A DNA stretch of 61,706 bases from Deltaproteobacteria bacterium HGW-Deltaproteobacteria-19 (GCA_002841865.1 PHBD01000003.1:124561-186266), one strand, 5' to 3'. Counted from the stretch's first letter, positions 1-8,363 are shown. A program made the numbers and translations. The notes: a model not told the origin generated them from the sequence alone.

Positions 1-579
1 CCCCCCCGCCGAAAGGGAATAGGCCGTGGAGCCCGTCGGCGTGGCGATGATGAGGCCGTCGGCCTTGAAGGTCGTGAGAAAACGGTCATTCACCGCCGTC
101 TCCAGCTCGACGATGCGGGACAGGTCGGCCCGGTTGATGACCACGTCGTTGAGGACGTGGCTTTCCCGGACGGGGTCCCGGCCCTGGCGGCGGATAAGGA
201 CGTCGAGCATCATTCGCTTCTCCGTGGAGAAATCACCCCCGAGGATCCGCTCCAGGACATCGGTCATCTCGTTGAGGTTCACCTCTGTCAGGTATCCCAG
301 CCCGCCCGTGTTGATCCCGACGATGGGAATGTCGAATTCCGCCACCGAGCGGGCCGTCCGGAGCATGGTCCCGTCGCCGCCGAACACGACCAGGAGGTCC
401 GCCCGGGCGGCCAGTTCCTTCCTCGAACAGCCGGTGACGCCGGTCATTTTTTCGGCGATTCCCTCATCCAGGTATACCTCCAGGCCCCGACCGAGGAGCC
501 AGTCGTGCAGCTTGGCGACGTACTCCGGGGAGCGTTCCTTGTCGGTGTTGGCGATGATGCCGATTTTCCGGATGGCCAT
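1..579 (-). CDS. nadK: NAD kinase, 3' part outside window
   Basis: Phosphorylates NAD to NADP in the cytoplasm using ATP or polyphosphate. The 193 visible codons start MAIRKIGIIAN, contain the GGDGT nucleotide-binding motif (GGDGTMLR), then GINTGGLGYLTE, and reach TPTGSTAYSLSAGG at the window edge; these are the conserved motifs of the NadK family in the usual order. The reading frame is open to base 1, so roughly the C-terminal third of a normal protein of about 290 residues lies outside. It is divergent from rdgC. The family assignment is secure; only the C-terminus is unseen. Confidence 0.95.
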   Translation of the reverse strand, partial: MAIRKIGIIANTDKERSPEYVAKLHDWLLGRGLEVYLDEGIAEKMTGVTGCSRKELAARADLLVVFGGDGTMLRTARSVAEFDIPIVGINTGGLGYLTEVNLNEMTDVLERILGGDFSTEKRMMLDVLIRRQGRDPVRESHVLNDVVINRADLSRIVELETAVNDRFLTTFKADGLIIATPTGSTAYSLSAGG

Positions 580-674
580 GGGGTCTCGAACTCCGATCCT
601 ATCGGAAAGATTGGGTGAATGGCTATCATAAAAGCGGGCGGTTGTCCACGGGCATTTCGCCGGTCGCACACGCC

Positions 675-710
675 TTGACACGCCCGGGTGGGTGCGCTAC
701 AGAGGCACCC
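675..710 (+). promoter_or_regulatory. Candidate sigma-70 promoter of rdgC with inverted repeat over the -10
   Basis: TTGACA at 675-680 is followed after 17 bases by TACAGA at 698-703. A perfect 6-bp inverted repeat, GGGTGC / GCACCC at 690-695 and 705-710, encloses the -10 box, so it could be an operator or a hairpin at the 5' end of the transcript. The predicted leader to the rdgC start is about 80 bases. The -35 is perfect but the -10 is only a partial match. Confidence 0.5.
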
Positions 711-789
711 GGCCGGCCTGTCCGACCCCCCCGGGACAACCGCGGCACTCCCGCCGACCCGTCCCGGCCATTCCACTCCGGAGGTTCCC

Positions 790-1863
790 ATGCCAATCCA
801 GAAAGGTCCCCTCACCTTTTCCCTGTTCCGGCCGACCCGCGAGGCCCCGGCTCCCCCGGACCCCGAGGTCCTGACCGACCGGCTGCGGTCCTTCTCCTTC
901 CGGGAGGCCGTCTCCCGCTCTGAGGAAAAGACGATCGGCTGGACCGGCCTGGAGGACATCCTGGATCGGGATTTCAGCCATTATCCCCCTTCTCGGGGGC
1001 ACCTGGCCCTCTTCTGCCTCCGGATCGACCGGAAGCAGGTCTCCCCTGCCCTGCTCCGCTTCCGCACCCTCGAGGCCCAGAGGCGTGTGAAGGAAGAAAA
1101 CAAGCAGGAGCGCCTCAGCCGCCATCAGCAGGGGCTGCTCCGGGAGACCGTCCGCGAGGAGCTCCTGGCCGGCGCCCCGGCGGTTCCCGCCCTGTACGAG
1201 GCCTGCTGGTTCATGCCGCAGGGACGGGTCCTCTTCTGCACCCACACGGACAAGATCTGCGACGATTTCACGCTCCTCTTCCGCGACACCTTCTCCACGG
1301 TCCTCGAACCCTACAGTCCCTGGGACGAGGCCGCGGCGGCCCTCGGCCCCGAGGGACCGGCCCCCTTCACCCTGGGCCGGGAATTCCTGACCTGGCTCTG
1401 GTTCAAAAGCGAGGAGCGGGCCGGCACCATCGCACTGGACCGCAAGGAGGAAGTGGAACTGGCGTTCATCCGGCGTGTCGTTCTCGAGGGCGGTGAGGGT
1501 GACTATGCGGAAACGGTGGTCTGCCACGGCCTGAACGCGGAGCTGAAGGAAGGTCGGGAGGCCCTCCGGCGAAGCAAGAAGATCCGCGAGGCCCGACTGT
1601 CCCTGAAGCAGGACGCGGACGCCTGGGAGTTCACCTTCAAGGCCGACCGGTTCCGCTTCCAGTCCATGAAGCTCCCGGCCGATGCGGAGGGGGATACGGG
1701 GATAAAGGACGACGAGGGACGGCTCCTGGAGCGGATCCACCTGGCGGAGCGCGCCGTGTCCGTCATGGAGCGCCTATTCGCCCTCTTCTTCGCTGTCCGC
1801 CGGACCCCCGCCTGGACGGCTGACGAGATCCCCCGGATGACCCGCTGGCTCCAGCCGCAGTGA
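790..1863 (+). CDS. rdgC: RdgC-like recombination-associated protein
   Basis: RdgC is a ring-forming, non-specific double-strand DNA-binding protein that restrains RecA-mediated recombination. The 357-residue product begins MPIQKGPLTFSLFR, and has the family features GWTGLEDILD, then FCLRIDRKQVSPALLRF, followed by a charged stretch ending RETVREELL and then a segment resembling the ring body (GRVLFCTHTDKICDDF). The ATG at 790 was chosen because GGAGG lies 6 bases upstream; a longer reading frame starting at 688 has no such site. It is somewhat longer than the roughly 300-residue enterobacterial protein. It is single, divergent from nadK. RdgC was first characterised in beta/gamma-proteobacteria, so a copy in this background is a little unusual. 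Confidence 0.85.
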   Translation: MPIQKGPLTFSLFRPTREAPAPPDPEVLTDRLRSFSFREAVSRSEEKTIGWTGLEDILDRDFSHYPPSRGHLALFCLRIDRKQVSPALLRFRTLEAQRRVKEENKQERLSRHQQGLLRETVREELLAGAPAVPALYEACWFMPQGRVLFCTHTDKICDDFTLLFRDTFSTVLEPYSPWDEAAAALGPEGPAPFTLGREFLTWLWFKSEERAGTIALDRKEEVELAFIRRVVLEGGEGDYAETVVCHGLNAELKEGREALRRSKKIREARLSLKQDADAWEFTFKADRFRFQSMKLPADAEGDTGIKDDEGRLLERIHLAERAVSVMERLFALFFAVRRTPAWTADEIPRMTRWLQPQ

Positions 1864-1925
1864 ACCTGCTCACGAGCCGGAACACTCCGCCCGGCCCATT
1901 CAGGTTTCCCACCGGCCACAGGAAT

Positions 1926-2720
1926 TCAGAGCAAACCGCTCACCAGAACCAAGCCTGAGAATCCCGCCACAAAGGCCAGGGCAGCGTAGTCCGACCCGGC
2001 CATGCGCAGCTCCCGGAGGCCTGTCCGGGGCCCCCGGGCGTAGCCCCGCGCCTCCATGGCCTCCGCGAGATCGTCGGCCCGCCGGGCCGCCCCCAGAAGG
2101 AGAGGCACGACAAGGGACGCCGCGGTCTTCACCCTGTGGACAGCTCCTCCCCGCCGCCAGTCGGCCCCCCGGGCGAGGCGGGCCGTCTTCAGCTTTTCCA
2201 TTTCCTCCAGGAAGGTCGGCAGAAACCGCAGAGCCAGGGAAACCATCACCGCCAGGTCCTGGGTGGGGACGCGAAGGATTTTCAGGGGACTCAGGATTTT
2301 CTCCAAGGCGGCGACCAGGTCGGACGGTCCGGTAGTCATGGTCAGGAGAACGCCCATGGAAACCAGGGCGAAGAACTGCCAGACGACGATTCCGCCCTGC
2401 CGCAGTCCCTCCCGGGTGATCCGGAACGGACCCGCGGAAAGGGACACCGGGGCCTCCCCATCGGTAAAGAAAAGATGGATGAGGAACAGGAGCGCGGCGA
2501 AGACCATCAGGGGCCTCAGGGCGTCCAGTAGATGGCGCGGCCGCAGGCGGGAAAGGCCCGTCAGTCCTGCCAGGAGAAGCGTGATCAGGATCGCCGCCTC
2601 CGCGGACGCCTGGAACGTAAGGACGCCGAGGACGACGACGGAGAGGATCTTGACCCGCGGGTCGAGGCGGTGGAGGGGCGATTCGCCGGGGACGAAGAGA
2701 CCGAACCGGAACGGTTTCAT
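1926..2720 (-). CDS. bioN: ECF transporter transmembrane protein EcfT/BioN
   Basis: Membrane-spanning coupling component of an energy-coupling-factor importer; it transmits ATP hydrolysis from the ATPase to the substrate-binding S component. The 264-residue protein has about five to six hydrophobic helices (for example VKILSVVVLGVLTF and PLMVFAALLFLIHLFF) and, near the C-terminus, the EcfT coupling signature MEARGYARGPRTGLR. Its ATG at 2720 shares one base with the stop codon of the ATPase gene (TGATG), so translation is coupled. Because bioY and bioM lie directly upstream and a biotin synthase starts the operon, biotin is the inferred substrate. Confidence 0.9.
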   Translation of the reverse strand: MKPFRFGLFVPGESPLHRLDPRVKILSVVVLGVLTFQASAEAAILITLLLAGLTGLSRLRPRHLLDALRPLMVFAALLFLIHLFFTDGEAPVSLSAGPFRITREGLRQGGIVVWQFFALVSMGVLLTMTTGPSDLVAALEKILSPLKILRVPTQDLAVMVSLALRFLPTFLEEMEKLKTARLARGADWRRGGAVHRVKTAASLVVPLLLGAARRADDLAEAMEARGYARGPRTGLRELRMAGSDYAALAFVAGFSGLVLVSGLL

Positions 2721-3562
2721 CACGGGCGTTCTCCCGGGCGTCGGGCGAGGCACGCGTCGATCTCCCGGCAGGCCTCCCGGATGGACAGGACGTTCGGATT
2801 CACTCCCCACCCAAGGCTTTTCAGCTCCGCCATCAGGGTCGCAACGGGGGGAGCCTCCAGGCCCGGGAAGCGCCCCGAGGCCAGGGCGGCGCAGGCGGCC
2901 TCCGGCCTGTCGTCCAGGGCGATCGACCCCCGCTCCATGACCACGAGCCGGTCGGCGTCCACGATGTTGCCGATGCTGTGGGTCACGTGGAGAATGCCCA
3001 TGCCCTGGCGATGCAGCCCGACAATGAGGTCGAGGACGCGCCGCCGCGAGACGGGATCGAGGTAGGCCGTCGGCTCGTCGAGCGCGATAAAGCGGGGCTT
3101 CATGGCCAGGACCCCGGCGATGGAAACGAGCCTTTTCTCTCCGCCGGAAAGGGTGTGGGGGGCGCGCGATTCATACCCTTCCAGGCCCACCCGGGCCAGG
3201 GCCTCCCGCACGCACTCCCGGACCTCCCGGGGCGGCAGCGCCAGGTTACCCGGACCGAAGGCCACGTCTTCCTCCACGGTCATGCCCACGATCTGGTGGT
3301 CCGGGTTCTGGAAAACCATGCCCACGGCCCGGCGGATCCCGCGCTGCAAGGAGGAGTCCCGGGTATCGAGACCATCCACGGTCACAGTCCCCTCCGTCGG
3401 AACGAGCAGGGCATTCAGATGCTTCAGGAGCGTGCTCTTCCCGCAGCCGTTGTGCCCGGCCAGGGCGACGTACTCTCCCTCGCGGAGGCGGAGGTCTACC
3501 CCCCGGAGGACATCCGGCCCGTCTTCCCCGTAGCGAAACGAAACCCCATCGAGAACGATCAT
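2720..3562 (-). CDS. bioM: ECF transporter ATPase BioM
   Basis: Cytoplasmic ABC ATPase that powers biotin uptake with BioY and BioN. In the 280-residue protein I see Walker A (GHNGCGKST), Q-loop (VFQNPDHQIVG), ABC signature (LSGGEKR), Walker B (FIALDEPTA) and the switch histidine (HVTHS). The QNPDHQ Q-loop is typical of ECF ATPases. Start ATG at 3562 overlaps the bioY stop by four bases. Only one ATPase gene is present, as in BioMNY systems; group II ECF modules for several vitamins usually have two. Function is secure, biotin specificity is from context. Confidence 0.93.
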   Translation of the reverse strand: MIVLDGVSFRYGEDGPDVLRGVDLRLREGEYVALAGHNGCGKSTLLKHLNALLVPTEGTVTVDGLDTRDSSLQRGIRRAVGMVFQNPDHQIVGMTVEEDVAFGPGNLALPPREVRECVREALARVGLEGYESRAPHTLSGGEKRLVSIAGVLAMKPRFIALDEPTAYLDPVSRRRVLDLIVGLHRQGMGILHVTHSIGNIVDADRLVVMERGSIALDDRPEAACAALASGRFPGLEAPPVATLMAELKSLGWGVNPNVLSIREACREIDACLARRPGERP

Positions 3563-4116
3563 TGCCTTCCCGGACCCTTCACAAGCTTCAGACGGTCCCG
3601 GATCTTTACACAGATCAGGGCCGCCACGATCATCTTCACGACATCCCCAGGCAGCGGCGGCAGGACGCCCACAATCAGGGCCTTGCGCAGGCCAAGCTTC
3701 GCCACATACATCAGTTGAATCACACCGCACGAATAGATCACCACCAGGCTCGTGAACATGCAGACAAGAAGTACGAAGAACCCCGGCTTTATCCGGGGGT
3801 CGGCCAGGCGTCCCAGAACGTACGCGCCAAGCACGAACCCGATCAGATATCCCCCCGTCGGCCCGAGGAGGACCCCCGCCCCGGCCTTGCCTCCGGCGAA
3901 GACGGGCAGGCCGATGACGCCCAGGAGGATGTAGACCACCTGGCTCATGGCCCCCAGGTATCCTCCCAGGAGGGATCCCGCCAGGAAGACGAACAGGGTC
4001 TGCATCGTTACCGGCACCGGGGGCAGGGGAATCATGATGTAGGCCCCCAGGGCCGTCAGGGCGCCGAACATGGAGGCATAGGCCATGCCGCGGAGCGAAG
4101 TCTCGCGTTTTGCCAT
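3559..4116 (-). CDS. bioY: Biotin transporter substrate-binding protein BioY
   Basis: S component that captures biotin in the membrane. The 185-residue protein shows the BioY hallmarks: the IPLPPVPVTMQTLFVFLAG segment in the first third, LLGVIGLPVFAGG, and GPTGGYLIGF, with about six hydrophobic helices. It lies between birA (8-base gap) and bioM (4-base overlap) in the biotin operon. BioY alone can transport biotin slowly in some species; the following bioM and bioN genes suggest the high-affinity tripartite form. Confidence 0.96.
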   Translation of the reverse strand: MAKRETSLRGMAYASMFGALTALGAYIMIPLPPVPVTMQTLFVFLAGSLLGGYLGAMSQVVYILLGVIGLPVFAGGKAGAGVLLGPTGGYLIGFVLGAYVLGRLADPRIKPGFFVLLVCMFTSLVVIYSCGVIQLMYVAKLGLRKALIVGVLPPLPGDVVKMIVAALICVKIRDRLKLVKGPGRQ

Positions 4117-4123
4117 CGCAGCG

Positions 4124-5143
4124 TCATCCTTTCCCTGTCCCAGGCAGGAAGGTCACGTCCCCGGAGAAGATCCGATGGTCGAGGCCCCCGTCGTCCCGGA
4201 GCAGCAAAAATCCATTTTCATCGATGTCGGCCACCATGCCCTCGATGTCCCGGCCGGGTACGTGGACGACGATCGGTTTTCCGATCATGTTGCTCATGGC
4301 CTTCCAGCGCAAGAGGAGAGGGGCAAACCCCCCGGCCTCGTAGAGATCGAAGCAGGACTCGAAGGATTCCAGGCAGCGGCGCAGCAGCCGCACGCGGGGG
4401 AACTCCTTTCCCGTCTCGATGAGGACGCTCGTCGCCAGGGGACGGATCTCCCGGGGGAATGTCCCGGCCGGGACGTTGACGTTGATCCCCACGCCGATCA
4501 CGAGGTAGTCGACGGCGCCCATGTCCGTGGCCAGCTCCATGAGGATGCCGGCGATCTTCCGCCCCCCCGCCAGGATGTCGTTGGGCCACTTGATGGTCAC
4601 CGGGAGGCCCGTCTCCGAACGGAGGGCGTCGGCCACAGCCACCGCCGCCAGGATGGCCATGCGGGGCGCCTCGCCGGGCGGGATGGACGGCCGCAGGACC
4701 AGGGAGGCGTAGATTCCCAGGAAGGGGGGTGAAAACCAGGTTCGCTCCCTTCTTCCCCGCCCGCTGCTCTGTTCCTCCGCCACCACCAGCGTCCCCTCCG
4801 GGGCTCCCTTGGCGGCCAGTTCCCGGGCCCTTGAATTCGTGGAGTCGGTATCCCGGTAATGCCGGGCCTCCTTCCGCCCCAGGACCCGGGTCCGAAGCCC
4901 GTCCCGCACCTCCTCGATCCGGAGCAGGTCGGGAACGTCGACCAGACGGTACCCCTTGCGGGTGGACGATTCGATCACGTAGCCGTCCGCCTTCAGGGCG
5001 CCGACCTGCTTCCAGACGGCGGTCCGGGTCATGGCCATCCGCTCGCTCAGGAACTGGCCGGAGACCCAGGCCCCCCGGCCCTGCTTCAGGTGAAGCAGCA
5101 GGAGTTCCCTCCCCGAAACGGATCCGGAACCGGCTGCCGTCAC
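4124..5143 (-). CDS. birA: Biotin ligase and biotin-operon repressor BirA
   Basis: Activates biotin to biotinyl-AMP and attaches it to carrier lysines; with its DNA-binding domain it also represses biotin genes. The 339-residue protein has an N-terminal winged helix (MTRTAVWKQVGALKADGY followed by a KGYRLV wing), the catalytic biotin loop SSGRGRRERTW, the IKWPNDI motif and IGVGINVNV, then a C-terminal SH3-like domain. The start is a GTG at 5143 that overlaps the bioB stop (GTGA) and has AAAGGAG upstream. The bifunctional architecture together with the palindrome upstream of bioB implies autoregulation. A second, HTH-less ligase lies at 9130-9927. Confidence 0.93.
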   Translation of the reverse strand: MTAAGSGSVSGRELLLLHLKQGRGAWVSGQFLSERMAMTRTAVWKQVGALKADGYVIESSTRKGYRLVDVPDLLRIEEVRDGLRTRVLGRKEARHYRDTDSTNSRARELAAKGAPEGTLVVAEEQSSGRGRRERTWFSPPFLGIYASLVLRPSIPPGEAPRMAILAAVAVADALRSETGLPVTIKWPNDILAGGRKIAGILMELATDMGAVDYLVIGVGINVNVPAGTFPREIRPLATSVLIETGKEFPRVRLLRRCLESFESCFDLYEAGGFAPLLLRWKAMSNMIGKPIVVHVPGRDIEGMVADIDENGFLLLRDDGGLDHRIFSGDVTFLPGTGKG

Positions 5144-6222
5144 GCGATCCGCTCCTTTCCGGTTTTCCGGGACCGCCGGGGGGGAAAGGTCCCGCAGGAC
5201 TCGGAGGAGCATGCCTCTCCTCCCGTTCCGCAGCGGCAAAGATCCTGTTCCCGGGTCGGCCGGAGGCCGAGATCCGAGATCATCTCGTGGTCGAGGGAAC
5301 TCTCCCGCCCGGCGGTCGTCAGGTAATTCCCCGTCATCAGGGAGTTGCAGCCCGCCACGAGGCCCAGGGGAAGAAGCTGGCGCAGGTTCTTTTCCTTCCC
5401 CCCGCAGAGCTTCAAGTCCCGGTCCGGCAGGAGAAAGCGGAACACGGCAATGGTGACAAGGATCTCCAGGGGCGGAAGCGGCCGGTTGCCGCCGAGGGGC
5501 GTTCCCTTAACCGGATGAAGAATGTTGATCGGGATGGAATCCACGTCCAGGTCCCGCAGGGTGAGGGCCATCTCGATCCGGTGCGTGATGCCCTCCCCCA
5601 GGCCGATCAGCCCGCCCGAGCAGACGGACAGCCCGGCCCGTTTCGCCGTCCCGACCGTTTCCACATCTTCTTCATAGTCGTGGGTCGTACAGATCTTCGG
5701 GAAGAAGCTGCGGGACGTCTCCAGGTTGTGATGGTAGCGGTAGAGACCTGCTTCCTTAAGGTTCCGGGCCTGCCCGGCGTCGAGGAGCCCCAGGGAGGCG
5801 CAGGCTTTCAGGCCCGCTCCGTTGATTCCGCCGATTGCCTTCCGGATTTCCGCCCATTCCCGCGTGGAGTTGATTTTTTTGCCGCTCGTGACGATGCCGA
5901 ACATTTCGGCGCCGGCCCTGCGGGCCAGGTCAGCCTCAGCGACGATCTGCGGGGCCTTCTTCAGCGGATAGGCCTCCGCCTCGGTTGCATAATGGGAGGA
6001 CTGGGCGCAGAAGGCGCAGTCCTCGGGACACCGGCCGGATTTCGCGTTCGTGATGCCACAGAGACTCACGACATCGCCCTTGAAGTGCCGGCGGATCTCG
6101 GAGGCCGCCGCCATAAGGCGGAACGGGCGCCCCATGCCCTCCTCGAACAGTGACAGCCCTTCTTCCGTACCGAGGTCCCCTTTCCTGATTGCCCGCTTTT
6201 GCAGCCTGTCTATGACGTCCAC
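5140..6222 (-). CDS. bioB: Biotin synthase BioB
   Basis: Radical-SAM enzyme that inserts sulfur into dethiobiotin, the last step of biotin synthesis. The 360-residue protein carries the [4Fe-4S] SAM motif C65-x3-C69-x2-C72 (RCPEDCAFCAQS) preceded by SLCGITNAKSG, the YHHNLETS motif and NILHPVKGTPL. Start is GTG at 6222 with GGAAGGAA six bases upstream. The C-terminus carries an extra tail of about 35 residues with four cysteines (LCRCGTGGEACSSESC) not expected in the enterobacterial enzyme. It is the first gene of the biotin operon; bioA, bioD and bioF are not in the window. Confidence 0.96.
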   Translation of the reverse strand: MDVIDRLQKRAIRKGDLGTEEGLSLFEEGMGRPFRLMAAASEIRRHFKGDVVSLCGITNAKSGRCPEDCAFCAQSSHYATEAEAYPLKKAPQIVAEADLARRAGAEMFGIVTSGKKINSTREWAEIRKAIGGINGAGLKACASLGLLDAGQARNLKEAGLYRYHHNLETSRSFFPKICTTHDYEEDVETVGTAKRAGLSVCSGGLIGLGEGITHRIEMALTLRDLDVDSIPINILHPVKGTPLGGNRPLPPLEILVTIAVFRFLLPDRDLKLCGGKEKNLRQLLPLGLVAGCNSLMTGNYLTTAGRESSLDHEMISDLGLRPTREQDLCRCGTGGEACSSESCGTFPPRRSRKTGKERIA

Positions 6223-6254
6223 GCGAGGTTCCTTCCAATTTGGAGTTTGATCGC

Positions 6255-6308
6255 TTCATAGGAAACTCCACCTCAATTGTCAACCGATTCGTTCCGCATG
6301 GTTGATAA
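6255..6308 (-). promoter_or_regulatory. bioB promoter overlapped by a BirA operator
   Basis: Read on the + strand, TTGTCAACC (6277-6285), 14 bases, then GGTTGATAA (6300-6308) is a near-perfect match to the bacterial BirA box (TTGTnAACC-N14/16-GGTTnACAA). On the minus strand the promoter-proximal half-site contains a perfect -35 TTGACA (6283-6278), followed after 17 bases by TATGAA (6260-6255). Transcription would begin about 25 bases before bioB. A BirA dimer here would cover the -35 box, giving classical repression when biotin is plentiful. Confidence 0.88.
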
Positions 6309-6495
6309 TCACGCCGACCCGTTCTTCCACATGACCGGGGATCCGTTGCGGAGCGGCGTCTTTTTCCCGGGAACTCTGCCGCGGCCTGATTCCTTCAGGA
6401 CATTCGATCCCGTTGAAAAATCGCCGGAAAGATGATAAGGCACGGGAGCCTCGCGGGGCTCCGAAGACGATACCGAAATCCATCAGGAGGAAGAT

Positions 6496-6846
6496 ATGGC
6501 GGACGACAGAGAAAAGGTAAAGGTACTACTCCCCCCGGAAGGGGACTCGGAAGACGTGTTCTTCAAGGAAAACGACAGGAAGCTGATCATGGCCCTGCGG
6601 GAAAAGGCGGCAAAGGATTCTGACGCCAAGTACCGGGAGGAGCACAAGGGGCACTGCTTCCGCTGCGGGACGAAGAGCCTGGCGGAGATCAAGCGCGGAG
6701 GCGTGACCGTCGACGTCTGCATCAACAAGGGGTGCGGCGCCGTGCACCTGGACCCGGGCGAACTGGAGGCCTGCGAGCTGGAACTGAAGAAGCAGGACGG
6801 CGGCTTCTCCAAGATCACCGGCGCCCTGTCCTCGCTCTTCAAATAG
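6496..6846 (+). CDS. Small zinc-ribbon (zf-TFIIB type) protein
   Basis: A 116-residue cytoplasmic protein of unknown role. Its middle holds a zinc ribbon, CFRCG then CINKGCG about 22 residues later, followed by AVHLDPGELE, the pattern of the zf-TFIIB family found in many small bacterial proteins. The N-terminal half is highly charged. An AGGAGG ribosome site precedes the ATG. It is monocistronic, ends before a strong bidirectional terminator, and is divergent from bioB. Metal binding is probable; nothing in the context assigns a process. Confidence 0.75.
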   Translation: MADDREKVKVLLPPEGDSEDVFFKENDRKLIMALREKAAKDSDAKYREEHKGHCFRCGTKSLAEIKRGGVTVDVCINKGCGAVHLDPGELEACELELKKQDGGFSKITGALSSLFK

Positions 6847-6966
6847 CGGATCACTCCGTCCGGGGTTCGCAACGGCCCGTCACCGTATTTCTGCCGGACC
6901 GGATCCCGACCGGGAAACACATGAAGCCTCCCTGTCTCGGAGTCGGGTCGAGGCTCTCCAAAAGCA

Positions 6967-7016
6967 AAAGGCCGGAGAAGAGAGGATGATTCCCCTCTCC
7001 CACCGGCCTTTTTTCA
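6967..7016. terminator. Bidirectional rho-independent terminator
   Basis: A long imperfect stem (AAAAGGCCGGAGAAGAGAGG pairing with CCTCTCCCACCGGCCTTTTTT across a short loop) is flanked by an A-run on the left and a T-run on the right, so it can end both the zinc-ribbon transcript (+) and the carbonic anhydrase transcript (-). Confidence 0.9.
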
Positions 7017-7039
7017 TGCCTTGTTTCCGTCTGTGCCCG

Positions 7040-7654
7040 CTATTTTTTCGCCTCCCGGTAGCCCTTCGCCAAGGCGGTGTTCACGTGCACCACACCCTTG
7101 TTGAGGTCCTTCAGGGGATAATCGTCGGTGACCTCCGGCAAGTCGTCCGCCTGCTGCTGGCTCTTGACGACGGAACCGGCGGGGACGACGCGACGATCCG
7201 CGACGGTCACCCCCATCAGGATGCAGCCCGGCTCGATGACGCAGCCCCGGCCGACCTTCGCCCGGAACACCAGGGTCTTCATGCCCACGAATGTATCGTC
7301 CAGAACCGTCGCAGGCCCGTGGATCTGCACCTGGTGGGCCAGGGACACCCTGCTCCCGACGTAGACGGCATATTTTTTCCCATCCACCTCGACAAGATTC
7401 TTGTCGACGGGCTGGCCGTTCATCTCCGTCTCGAGGGCGTGGATGACCACGCCGTCCTGGACATTGGCGTTGTCGCCCACGAAGAGGGGCTGCCCCTCGT
7501 CGCCCCGAACGGCCGCGCAGGGGGAAACCATCACGTTCTTCCCCAGTGTCACATTCCCGATGACGGCGGCCAGGGGATGCACATAAGCCGTCGGATCGAT
7601 GACCGGCTCGGACACCTTGCCGCTGAAATCCGTCTTTACATTCTTCTCGATCAT
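7040..7654 (-). CDS. cam: Gamma-class carbonic anhydrase (Cam subclass)
   Basis: Left-handed beta-helix trimer that interconverts CO2 and bicarbonate. The 204-residue protein closely follows archaeal Cam rather than the shorter CamH form: MVSPCAAVRGDEG, then VQDGVVIHALE, SLAHQVQIHGP and a C-terminal helix ending VVHVNTALAKGYREAKK. The three zinc histidines (in VVIHALE, SLAHQ and QIHGP) and the catalytic glutamates of the acidic loop (DEG) and HALE are all present. No signal peptide is seen, so it is cytoplasmic. The ATG at 7654 has GGGGGAGG upstream. It may supply bicarbonate to carboxylases; that link is inference. Confidence 0.92.
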   Translation of the reverse strand: MIEKNVKTDFSGKVSEPVIDPTAYVHPLAAVIGNVTLGKNVMVSPCAAVRGDEGQPLFVGDNANVQDGVVIHALETEMNGQPVDKNLVEVDGKKYAVYVGSRVSLAHQVQIHGPATVLDDTFVGMKTLVFRAKVGRGCVIEPGCILMGVTVADRRVVPAGSVVKSQQQADDLPEVTDDYPLKDLNKGVVHVNTALAKGYREAKK

Positions 7655-7700
7655 ACCGTTAATACCTCCCCCAGGTTTCCTGTTTACGCAAGACCGGCCG

Positions 7701-8330
7701 CTATGCGGCACTACCCTGTCGTTTCTCCCTCTCCCTCTCCGTCAGCTCATACCAGATATCGTCGACCTGAATCGCCGTTTCCTCCATGGTCCCCTCGTTG
7801 TTGATGACGAAATCGGCCAGGGGAACCTTCCTGTCGATGGGCATCTGGGAGGCCAGCCGCAGGGCCGCGTCCTCGCGGGTGTAGCCGTTCCGCTTCATGA
7901 TGCGCCGGATCTGCCCCTCCGGGCTCAGGTACACCAGGACCACCAGGTCCAGCATCGTCTGCATCCCGACCTCGAACAGGAGGGGCACGTCAGCGACGAC
8001 AACGGCATCGGGCCTCTCCTTGCGGATCGCCTCCATGCGTCCGAACCACGCTTCGAAGACAGAGGGGTGAACGATCTCATTGAGACGGCGTCGCTTCACC
8101 TTGTCATGGAAGACGATGGCACCCAGCTTCTCCCGATCGAGAGTCCGGTCCGGCCGGAGGACCTCCGGTCCGAATTCGACGACGACGGCCTTCCAGGCCG
8201 TGCCGTCCGGCTCCTGGACCTCGTGGGCCACCCGGTCGAAGTCAACGATGAAGGCCCCCTTCCTTTGAAGCATCCGGGCCACCGTCGATTTTCCGCAGCC
8301 GATTCCACCGGTGAGGCCGACATTCAGCAT
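7701..8330 (-). CDS. coaE: Dephospho-CoA kinase
   Basis: Phosphorylates dephospho-CoA at the 3' position, the last step of coenzyme A synthesis. The 209-residue protein begins with the P-loop GLTGGIGCGKST, followed by DFDRVAHEVQEP and DVPLLFEVGM, all standard CoaE motifs, and has normal length. It lies 33 bases downstream of coaX, so two CoA-pathway kinases are consecutive on this strand. Confidence 0.95.
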   Translation of the reverse strand: MLNVGLTGGIGCGKSTVARMLQRKGAFIVDFDRVAHEVQEPDGTAWKAVVVEFGPEVLRPDRTLDREKLGAIVFHDKVKRRRLNEIVHPSVFEAWFGRMEAIRKERPDAVVVADVPLLFEVGMQTMLDLVVLVYLSPEGQIRRIMKRNGYTREDAALRLASQMPIDRKVPLADFVINNEGTMEETAIQVDDIWYELTEREREKRQGSAA

Positions 8331-8363
8331 GTTTCCGCATTCCTTTCCCTGTGCAGAGCCGTC

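Noticed and set aside
4729-6153. Open reading frame of 474 codons on the + strand
   Set aside because: Antisense to birA and bioB, which carry complete motif sets.
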